This document shows, in pieces, positions 1 through 6,281 of a DNA stretch of 10,850 nt. The position numbers and the translations under genes were made by a program. A model generated the notes under the pieces. It had not been told where the DNA came from, ran no database searches, and saw nothing but the letters and a program-made list of their open reading frames with translations. How positions within the stretch are numbered: position 1 is the stretch's first letter; every line of letters starts with the position of its first letter. The DNA is from Actinomycetota bacterium. Its GTDB lineage: Bacteria > Actinomycetota > Thermoleophilia > RBG-16-64-13. Location of the stretch: assembly GCA_023488925.1 (NCBI GenBank), contig JAMDDA010000189.1:1-10850 (forward strand), given 5' to 3'.

Positions 1-1
1 C

Positions 2-88
2 GAGGCCATCAGGTGTCTCAAGCGTCACCTGGCCGACGTGGTCTACAGGGCGCTGCAGACGCCGAGCAAGATGACCTTGACAACATAG
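2..88 (+). CDS. IS110-family transposase, C-terminal end only (5' part outside window)
   Basis: The frame starting at base 2 reads through the left edge and stops at TAG 86-88, giving 28 residues. The segment EAIRCLKRHLADVVYRAL matches the basic C-terminal signature of IS110-family (DEDD/RuvC-like plus serine domain) transposases, which typically end with a leucine/arginine-rich 'ALRxLKRxLxxVVYRxL' helix a few residues before the stop. The tail TPSKMTLTT follows. These elements move by RNA-guided recombination in known members and leave no long terminal inverted repeats, so the element end should lie close behind the stop, near 89-97. The catalytic part is outside the window. The antisense frame is also open to the edge, but its residues do not continue the IS1634 transposase family, so the plus strand is preferred. 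The call rests on recalled family pattern over a short stretch. Confidence 0.68.
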   Translation, partial: EAIRCLKRHLADVVYRALQTPSKMTLTT

Positions 89-91
89 GAG

Positions 92-1482
92 CTCACTTGA
101 CAGGACGTGGCCGAAGGCGTGGGCGCGCACCCGCTCCTCCAGACGGTGGTAGATGGGCCGCAGTTCGAGGTCCACGCTCTTCAGGGAGCGGAAGGCATCC
201 TCCACCCGGGAGAGGCGTTTGTAGGCGCAGACGACCTCGGCGGCCCGGAGGTGCTCTTCCGGCACGTTCGCGCGCAGGACGTAGATGCCGTCGAGGGCGG
301 CCTCAGCCCGGATCTCCGCCTCCCGGCGGGCGAAAGCGAAGTGGCCTTCCCGGATCAAGAAGGCTGAAGTGCTTGGCCGTCCGGCAGCGGTTGACTACGC
401 GCCCGGCGCGCAGGCCGATGGCGGCTTCCGTCTTGAGGCGGCCGGCCTCCACAGCCGCCCTCACCTTCTCAAGCTCCGCTTCGGTGGCGAGGAGCATGTC
501 CTCGCGGCGCCCGGCGCGCTCCTTGGCGAGATGGGGGTTGCGGCAGATGAGGAGGCGCTCCTCGGGGTGGGTGGGGTGTCGTATCTCCACCAGGTTCACC
601 TCACCGAAGAGGGAGAGCTGGATGTGACCGGAGTGGGCGAGCGCCCCAATCTCCGGAGCGCAAAGCGCGGTGATGAAGGCGAGCTCCGGGTTCCGCTTCC
701 CTTCCTCGATGCGGGCGGAGGTGATCATGCCCCGGTCTCCCACCAACACCACCTGGCTCAGACCGAAACGCTCGCCCACGCGGGCCAGAGCGGAGCTGAA
801 GGCGGCCGGATCGGCGCAGTTGCCGGGGAAGACCTCCACCGAGACGGGACACCCCTCGATGGTCGTCATGAGCCCGTAGGTTATCTGCAGTGAACCCCGC
901 CTCCCGTCCCGGGAGTAGCCGCGGGCGGCCAAGGGGCACTTGGTGCCCGCAAGGTAGGAGGAGGTGAGATCGAAGAGCACGAGGCCGCCCTGGGCCAGAT
1001 GACGGCGGGCCAGCGTCTCCTCAATCTTCTCTTGGCGCCCCCGGAGCCAATCAAGCGCCCCGTAGAGGGCGTCGGGGTCTCCGGCCGGTACCCGCAGATC
1101 CTGGCCCAGGGTTGTGTCCGCAAGATAGCGGCCGCTCGCCAGCTTCGAGGCGGGACGGAGCACCCGGGCCACAATCAGGGCGAGCGCGAGGTCACGTTCC
1201 CGGCCGGCCGGGCCCAGAAGCTCGGGGAAGCCCAACGTGCGGGCCTGGGCCAAGACTGCAGCTGCGTCCCCGTAGGGGAGCGTCTGCACCACCTGGAGGG
1301 CCTCCTCCTCTCCGAGGCAGGTCTCGCCCTTCAAGGAGCGGCGGATGATATCGATCAGGCGGGGGTAGGGGGGAGATGTTCCCCACCGTCTCGTTCTTGA
1401 CCTTGCCCTCCTCGCGGTAGGAGCGGCGCGGCAGATGCGTCTCGTAGACCCGGTCCTTATACTGACGACGGGTCGTCACCAC
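92..1482 (-). pseudogene. IS1634-type (IS4-like DDE) transposase, frameshifted and 3'-truncated
   Basis: Three consecutive minus-strand frames together give one transposase. The start is GTG at 1482, with GGGGAGGAG 8 bases upstream. The N-terminus is VVTTRRQYKDRVYETHLPRR, followed by a break at the G6 run 1368-1373; removing one base joins NISP to YPRLIDIIRRSLKGE. The main frame then runs from about 1365 to 360. A second one-base shift at about 355-361, just after AKHF, joins FSL to LIREGHFAFARREAE. The third frame continues with AALDGIYVLRAN, CAYKRLSRVEDAFRSLKS and RPIYHRLEERVRAHAF. The DDE triad is visible: Asp in LVLFDLTSSYLAG (codon 969-971), Asp in VVLVGDRGMIT (735-737), and Glu in the YREK-like YKRLSRVEDAFR (200-202). 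Homology stops near 98-112, so the last part of the protein is missing where the IS110 tail begins. The protein is inactive as read, unless the two shifts are sequencing errors; the truncation would still stand. Confidence 0.85.
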
Positions 1483-1512
1483 ATGTATAGCTCCTCCCCT
1501 GCCGGCCATGAA

Positions 1513-1545
1513 ACAATACCAGCACAGAGAGGTACGTAAAGTCAA
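1513..1545 (-). promoter_or_regulatory. Possible promoter of the IS1634-type transposase gene
   Basis: This is an AT-richer pocket in otherwise GC-rich DNA, upstream of the transposase GTG. On the minus strand, TTGACT (1545-1540) could serve as a -35 box. TATTGT (1518-1513), preceded by TGG as an extended -10, could serve as the -10. The spacing is 21 bases, longer than the usual 16-18, so this is a weak call. The location about 30 bases before the start codon is reasonable. Confidence 0.22.
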
Positions 1546-1565
1546 CATATTTACTGTCTACAACA

Positions 1566-1623
1566 CCGCCCGCTCACAGCGCACAAACACCTGCACGCTG
1601 CCTGGTTTCTGAGCGGCGGGCGG
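1566..1623. repeat. Imperfect inverted repeat between IS remnant and operon end
   Basis: CCGCCCGCTCA (1566-1576) pairs with TGAGCGGCGGGCGG (1610-1623), apart from a three-base bulge in the right arm. Inside, CAGCG (1577-1581) can pair with CGCTG (1596-1600), so the whole stretch can fold into one interrupted hairpin. No T-run follows on either strand, so it is not a classical intrinsic terminator. It could be part of an insertion-sequence end, a repetitive palindromic element, or a stabilising 3' structure for the operon transcript, which ends at 1750. Confidence 0.4.
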
Positions 1624-1628
1624 GGTAA

Positions 1629-1712
1629 CTTCGGGCTAGACGACGCGTGAACGTCTTTTTCGCCATGCTACGCGACAACGTCCGGTTCATGTCGGAGGTG
1701 TTGGCCGTTTGA
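1629..1712 (+). pseudogene. Possible transposase C-terminal fossil (28 residues)
   Basis: Between TAA 1626-1628 and TGA 1710-1712, the plus strand reads LRARRRVNVFFAMLRDNVRF, then MSEVLAV. The pattern 'RxxNVFFAMLRDxxxF' followed by a stop within about a dozen residues is like the final helix of several IS110/IS116-type transposases. There is no start codon context of its own except ATG 1665, and no ribosome binding site. The resemblance is short and from memory, so it is recorded as a possible remnant only. Nothing else recognisable lies in 1483-1749 beyond this, the inverted repeat and the weak promoter. Confidence 0.2.
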
Positions 1713-1749
1713 CGAAGTCATAGGGGACCTTCCTGCGCTGCGACCGGCC

Positions 1750-3330
1750 TTATCTTGTGCGGACGGTCCTTCCCGGCCGCGCTCCCGTGTGCTGACCCTG
1801 GTCGACCACCACCTGACCATTTACGATGACCCAGTCCACACCCACGGGGAACTGTCTCGGTTCATCGAAGGTTGCCCGATCGGAGATCGTGGTGGGCTCG
1901 AACACGACGATGTCCGCGTCGTACCCCGCGGCGAGCACTCCCTTCCTTCGTAGCCGCAGCTTCTCTGCGGGAAGCGAGGTGATCTTGCGCACGGCCTGCT
2001 CCAGCCCCAGGACGCCCTCGTCCCGCACGTAGGGGCCCAGGACTCGCGGGAAGGTCCCGTAGACCCGGGGGTGAGGCTTGCCTCCGAGCAGGCCATCTGT
2101 GATGAAGTTGACAGTCGGATGCCGCATGATCCGCCGGATGTCGCCCTCGTCCATGCAAAACACGACCATCCCCACCGCCAAGTTCTCTTCCGCGAGTAGG
2201 TCGAGGGCCGCGTCAGTCGGGTCGGAGAGACCGCGGATTCGGGCTATCTCGGCGACGCTCTTCCCCTCGAAGGCTTTGTTGGCCTCCGACTCCACCGACG
2301 AGATCACGATGTGATCCCATCCGTTGTTCGAGGCCCAGTTCTCCCAGTTGGTCCGCTCTGCGATGTCCTTCTTAATCGAATCCCGATCCTCTTTCAACGC
2401 ACGCACGAGCTCCTTGGGGCCTTGTGCGTGATACCAGGGCGGAATGACCGCGTGGAACATTGTGCTGGCGGCTGTGTAGGGGTACTGCTCAATGGTAACG
2501 TCGATGCCTTCGTTGCGGGCCTTGTCGACAAGAGACAGGGCTTTCTCGGAGAGTCCCCAGTTCCGTTTCCCCATGGCCTTGAAGTGAGTGATGACCACAG
2601 GGATTCCCGATCGGCGCCCGATCTCGATGACCTCCTCGACCGACTGCAGCAGGCCGTGGCCTTCGCTGCGGATGTGGACGTTGTAGATGCCGTCGAAGGA
2701 GGTGACAGCACGGGCGATCTCAGCGACCTCGTCGACGGTCTGGTACTGGCTGGGGGGATAGATCAATCCGGAGGAGATCCCTCGGGCGCCCTCTTCCATG
2801 GCCCTGGCAGCCAGCAACTTCATCTGTTCGATCTCTTCCGGGCGAGCCGCACGCGCTGTTGTGCCCATGACCATCAGCCTGATCGTGCCCAGCCCCGCGT
2901 ATGAAGTAACGTTGTCAGATGTCGGCAGGCTGTCGAGTACGTCGAGATAGTCGGCGAAGCTTCGCCATGTCCATTCGATAGGAGGGTCTCCCGCCAAGCC
3001 AGAGAGATGCGTCCTCCAGTCCTCTATGTCCTCCGCTTTGATGGGAGCGACGGACATACCGTCCATGCCGACGTTCTCCGTGGTAACCCCCTGCATAACC
3101 TTGGCCTCGGCCGTTGGTTCGCTGATCAAGAAGAGGTCGGAGTGACTGTGGGCATCGATGAACCCTGGAGAGACGACGCGTCCCTCGGCGTCGATGTGAT
3201 GCTTCGCCTCAGCCTCGCTGAGGTGGCCGATCCGCACAATCTTGTCCCCACGTATGGCCACATCGGCCTTGAACCAGGGATTCCCCTGCCCCGTGATCAC
3301 CCTTCCGTTGACGATAAGCAGGTCGTACAC
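1750..3330 (-). CDS. N-acyl-D-amino-acid deacylase family amidohydrolase
   Basis: This is a complete 526-residue protein. It starts at ATG 3330 with AAAGGAG five bases upstream and stops at TAA 1750-1752. It is a metal-dependent TIM-barrel amidohydrolase of the D-aminoacylase group. Visible elements are an N-terminal beta-sandwich strand set (about 1-55), the metal motif HSHSD (His61, His63, Asp65), QGVTTE (80-85), NVHIRSEG (His219), VVITHF (His249), FITDG (catalytic Asp412), GTFPRVLG (425-432), and a C-terminal sandwich closing with DADIVVFEP. Known family members hydrolyse N-acyl-D-amino acids, and relatives cut other amides. The usual metal-bridging 'NCG' is MDG here, so Asp90 replaces the Cys. 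The length is slightly over the typical 480-500. No signal peptide is seen, so it is probably cytoplasmic. It lies 37 bp behind the FrhB-like gene and is the last gene of the operon. The substrate is unknown; in context it may release a dicarboxylate or amino acid feeding the upstream enzymes. Confidence 0.9.
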   Translation of the reverse strand: MYDLLIVNGRVITGQGNPWFKADVAIRGDKIVRIGHLSEAEAKHHIDAEGRVVSPGFIDAHSHSDLFLISEPTAEAKVMQGVTTENVGMDGMSVAPIKAEDIEDWRTHLSGLAGDPPIEWTWRSFADYLDVLDSLPTSDNVTSYAGLGTIRLMVMGTTARAARPEEIEQMKLLAARAMEEGARGISSGLIYPPSQYQTVDEVAEIARAVTSFDGIYNVHIRSEGHGLLQSVEEVIEIGRRSGIPVVITHFKAMGKRNWGLSEKALSLVDKARNEGIDVTIEQYPYTAASTMFHAVIPPWYHAQGPKELVRALKEDRDSIKKDIAERTNWENWASNNGWDHIVISSVESEANKAFEGKSVAEIARIRGLSDPTDAALDLLAEENLAVGMVVFCMDEGDIRRIMRHPTVNFITDGLLGGKPHPRVYGTFPRVLGPYVRDEGVLGLEQAVRKITSLPAEKLRLRRKGVLAAGYDADIVVFEPTTISDRATFDEPRQFPVGVDWVIVNGQVVVDQGQHTGARPGRTVRTR

Positions 3331-3367
3331 GAGTCTCCTTTCATTCCGGTTCTATGCTCGGATTGCT

Positions 3368-4501
3368 TCAGGGGTATGTAGGGCACGGAAGCCCGTACCG
3401 GCGAGCGTCACGGATGAAGACTGCGTTGCCGTGCTTCTTGTAGTAGAAACCCGGGTTCTGCACGATCAGTGCCCTCCCTACCGGTTCCACGCGAACAGCC
3501 TCGAGTCGTTCGGCGATCTCGAGGGCCTTAGCTCCCCCAGGCGTGCGCACCAGGAGACTCGTGTACCCGTGGCGGGATGGATCGGACCAGAGATCTCCGG
3601 CGGAGATATCCGCCAGTTCCGCGGACCAGTCGAAGCACACGATGCATCGGTATGGGCGGAACATGCGCAGGTACTGCTTGGCCTCGGAGTAGGGCATGCT
3701 GTGGCGTTCACCCGCCCTGGTGCTCACAGAGAAGCTTCCCGGGAAGGGGCCGTGACGGTACTCCAACCTGGTCACATCGTCCAGAAAGAGGCCCATCACC
3801 TGCTCGACGATGAACCTCGTTGCGTCAAGATGGAAGCTGGATAAGCAGAATAGGCCGACCGAGAGAACGATCTCTTGCCGGAGGTGGCCGGCGAGAGAAG
3901 CCTTCCGCAACCCGGCCACCTGGCAGGGCAGTCCCACGACTGCTAGGCGGTCGGAGGGTCGCGCGTCGCGAAGGGCAGTAAGCTGCGGTGTGAGCGCGTA
4001 CTTGGATTGCGCCGCCGCCTGGACCGAATGCCAGTCGCGGAGAAGTACCGGTACGGGCCGATAGGGGAGGTTCGTGTCGAAGGTGGTGGCGAGTACGGCC
4101 GTGACGTATCCTTCAGCCAACAGGGCACCGAGGAGAGCGGTGACCACACCACCGGATGTACCGGTCTCGCGCACACCAGACTCGACGGCGTATCCGACGT
4201 ATGCCGAGTGGTAGACACCGAGGTCTTGCTCGTCGCCACGGTGCCTCCCAAACGTGTGGTGCTCCAGGTCGGGCATGGGAAGGTACTTTCCGGGACAGGA
4301 CTCCACGCATGCCGAGCAGCCGGTACATCCCCCCCGATAAACAGGCGTCTCTACGCCGAACTCGAGGCAGCCATCCGGACATACCGCGACGCAGGTGCCG
4401 CACGCCGCGCACAGACCACTGCCGACGACCTCGGACTGCAGGCGAATAACGGGCAGCTGGGTGCGCCCTTCCGTGTGCCCTCCCCCTCGTGATAGTGACA
4501 T
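3368..4501 (-). CDS. FrhB-type coenzyme F420 hydrogenase/dehydrogenase beta-subunit family protein with two [4Fe-4S] motifs
   Basis: This 377-residue protein starts at ATG 4501 with AGGGGG three bases upstream. The N-terminal ferredoxin domain has two full CxxCxxCxxxCP motifs: Cys31/34/37/41 and Cys59/62/65/69. The FrhB domain follows, with TSGGVVTALL (about 115-124), VVGLPCQVAGLRK (about 188-200), and the C-terminal cysteine segment YRCIVCFDWSAELADISAGD (about 290-310), which is characteristic of the family. Known members pass electrons between F420H2 or other flavin donors and iron-sulfur partners (hydrogenases, Fpo/Fqo, sulfite reductase). Many bacterial relatives are uncharacterised and not proven to use F420. 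It lies directly downstream of the SdhA-like flavoprotein (71 bp), and no SdhB-like subunit is in the window, so it is the likely electron partner of that enzyme. That partnership is inference. No membrane segment is seen. Confidence 0.88.
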   Translation of the reverse strand: MSLSRGGGHTEGRTQLPVIRLQSEVVGSGLCAACGTCVAVCPDGCLEFGVETPVYRGGCTGCSACVESCPGKYLPMPDLEHHTFGRHRGDEQDLGVYHSAYVGYAVESGVRETGTSGGVVTALLGALLAEGYVTAVLATTFDTNLPYRPVPVLLRDWHSVQAAAQSKYALTPQLTALRDARPSDRLAVVGLPCQVAGLRKASLAGHLRQEIVLSVGLFCLSSFHLDATRFIVEQVMGLFLDDVTRLEYRHGPFPGSFSVSTRAGERHSMPYSEAKQYLRMFRPYRCIVCFDWSAELADISAGDLWSDPSRHGYTSLLVRTPGGAKALEIAERLEAVRVEPVGRALIVQNPGFYYKKHGNAVFIRDARRYGLPCPTYP

Positions 4502-4572
4502 GTTCCCCCTGTCGGGATTTGTCTATGGACCCAGGTCGCGTTTTCGTCGCCAGGGCCTGAGGCTTCCCAGGC

Positions 4573-6279
4573 TCAGTACTTTCGTTCCTGCGGCTGGAAC
4601 TGGTCCACGACGACAGGCTTGTACGCGATGCGCGGACCCTCCTCCGTTCGGTAGGCGAGGGTGTGCTTCAGCCAGTTCGCGTCGTCCCGAGCCTTGAAGT
4701 CCGCCCGGAAATGAGCACCCCTCGACTCCTCGCGCGCCAGGGCCGCGACTGCGGATGCCAGGGCCAGGTCGATCATGACGTCGAGCTCTAGAACCCGCAG
4801 CATATCCAGATTGAAGACGCGTCCCCCGTTGCGGAGGCGCACGCCCGCGTAGCGAGCCCGCAGCTCGCGCAACCGGGCAACCGCTTCCTCCAGACCTTCC
4901 CGAGTGCGAAAGACCTGCACGTGACTGTCCATGATCTCGGTCACCTGGGACCGCATCGCGTAGGGGTTCTCTGTCGCCGGATTCTCGATCAGGGCTTTGA
5001 GCTTCGCTTCGAACGCCCGGACCGCGTTATCCACGGCGGACTCGATCCTATTTCCGTCGGATTTCGTCTTACCCACGAATGCGGCCGCAGATTCTCCCAC
5101 TCGGGCCCCGAAGACGATCGTCTCGAGTAACGAATTGCCCCCCAGACGGTTCGCTCCGTGCACGGAGAGACAGGCTGCCTCGCCGACGGCGAACAGGCCT
5201 TCGATGCAGGTGGCCCCCTCGCACGTGACGTCGATGCCGCCCATGGAGTAGTGCTGCCCCGGCTGGATCGGGATCGGCTGCTCCACGGGATCGATGCCCG
5301 CGAAATGGATGCAGAGGTCGCGGATCCCCGGCAGCCTGTCCTGGATCACACTCATGCCCAAATGCCTGAGATCCAGGTGCACATAGGGTTGGCCGTCGAT
5401 GCCTCGCCCCTCGTTGATTTCTTGCTGGATCGAACGGGCCACGAGGTCGCGCGGTGCCAGCTCCATGAACTGTGGAGCGTACCTCTCCATAAAGCGCTCC
5501 TGCTCGGAGTTCAGCAGGTACCCGCCCTCTCCGCGGCACCCTTCGGAAATGAGGATGTTGGTTCCGTAAAGGGTCGTGGGGTGGAACTGTACGAACTCGG
5601 GATCCTTCACGGGTACCCCAACCCGGTAGGCCATGGCGACGCCCGCGCCGATGTTGATGAGCGCGCTGGTGGACCGGCCGTACAACCGTCCCGAGCCCCC
5701 GGTGGCGAGGATCACGGCTTCGGCAGCGAACCCTTCGATCGTGCCGCCCTTGAGATCGTAGGCGACGAGACCCACGCACCGCCCTTCGTCGACCACAATC
5801 TCCTGCACCGAGTACTCATCGTATATGCGAAGCCCCAAGGAAACAGCTCGCTCGTACACAGTGTGCAGCAGGTAATGACCGGTCTTGTCGGCAGCGTAAC
5901 AGGCCCGAGGATAGGTCGCCCCTCCAAGCGGGCGCTGCGCGATCCTCCCATCCGAGAAGCGACTGAAAGGGGTGCCCCAATGCTCCAGCTCGTAGATGCG
6001 GGCCGGTGCCTCTTCGCAAAGGATGCGGATTGCGTCCTGGTCTCCCAGGTAGTCAGAGCCCTTGACCGTATCGAAGGCGTGCGACTGAGGATCGTCGTCG
6101 CCCGCATCCGGGTGATTGCCCAGGCTGGCATTGATGCCTCCCTGGGCCGCACCGGAATGGGAGCGTACGGGATGGACAAGGGACACAACTGCACAGTCCA
6201 CACCGCGATCCGCCGCCCCAATGGCTGCCCTGAGTCCGGCGAGGCCGCCTCCCACGATGATGAGTGCGTGCGAGCGCAT
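4573..6279 (-). CDS. Succinate dehydrogenase/fumarate reductase-like flavoprotein subunit
   Basis: This is a 568-residue FAD protein of the SdhA/FrdA family. The start is taken as ATG 6279, with GAGG eight bases upstream; an in-frame GTG at 6285 overlaps the previous stop and is the alternative. It has the dinucleotide-binding GGGLAGLRAA near the N-terminus. RSHSGAAQGGINASLGN carries the His (about 41) that binds FAD covalently in SdhA/FrdA. It also has QFHPT (His about 233), SEGCRGEGGYLLN (Glu about 246), the catalytic arginine in APRDLVARS (Arg about 277), HYSMGGI (His about 343), and HGANRLGGNSLLE (Arg about 378). The C-terminal AHFRADF region is typical for SdhA. The covalent-His motif separates it from L-aspartate oxidase. 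It should interconvert succinate and fumarate or a substituted analogue. No SdhB, SdhC or SdhD is in the window. The FrhB-like gene follows and an MmgE/PrpD gene precedes it. Confidence 0.92.
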   Translation of the reverse strand: MRSHALIIVGGGLAGLRAAIGAADRGVDCAVVSLVHPVRSHSGAAQGGINASLGNHPDAGDDDPQSHAFDTVKGSDYLGDQDAIRILCEEAPARIYELEHWGTPFSRFSDGRIAQRPLGGATYPRACYAADKTGHYLLHTVYERAVSLGLRIYDEYSVQEIVVDEGRCVGLVAYDLKGGTIEGFAAEAVILATGGSGRLYGRSTSALINIGAGVAMAYRVGVPVKDPEFVQFHPTTLYGTNILISEGCRGEGGYLLNSEQERFMERYAPQFMELAPRDLVARSIQQEINEGRGIDGQPYVHLDLRHLGMSVIQDRLPGIRDLCIHFAGIDPVEQPIPIQPGQHYSMGGIDVTCEGATCIEGLFAVGEAACLSVHGANRLGGNSLLETIVFGARVGESAAAFVGKTKSDGNRIESAVDNAVRAFEAKLKALIENPATENPYAMRSQVTEIMDSHVQVFRTREGLEEAVARLRELRARYAGVRLRNGGRVFNLDMLRVLELDVMIDLALASAVAALAREESRGAHFRADFKARDDANWLKHTLAYRTEEGPRIAYKPVVVDQFQPQERKY

Positions 6280-6281
6280 CT

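Noticed and set aside
2..358. Minus-strand frame remaining open from the IS1634-type transposase to the left edge
   Set aside because: After RVRAHAF (about 112) the residues stop resembling the family, and the opposite strand encodes the IS110 tail. The openness is chance or a relic of the junction.
1642..1660. GACG/CGTC stem followed by five T, as a possible intrinsic terminator on the plus strand
   Set aside because: Only four base pairs with a six-base loop, and no plus-strand gene ends just before it except a doubtful 28-codon remnant that reads through it.
4502..4572. Small GCCTG/CAGGC palindrome in the gap between the SdhA-like and FrhB-like genes
   Set aside because: A five-base stem without a T-run is expected by chance in GC-rich DNA; no regulatory meaning can be supported.
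4573..6279. Annotation of the flavoprotein as L-aspartate oxidase (NadB)
   Set aside because: It keeps the SHSGAAQGG His for covalent FAD and the SdhA-like C-terminal region; NadB lacks that His.
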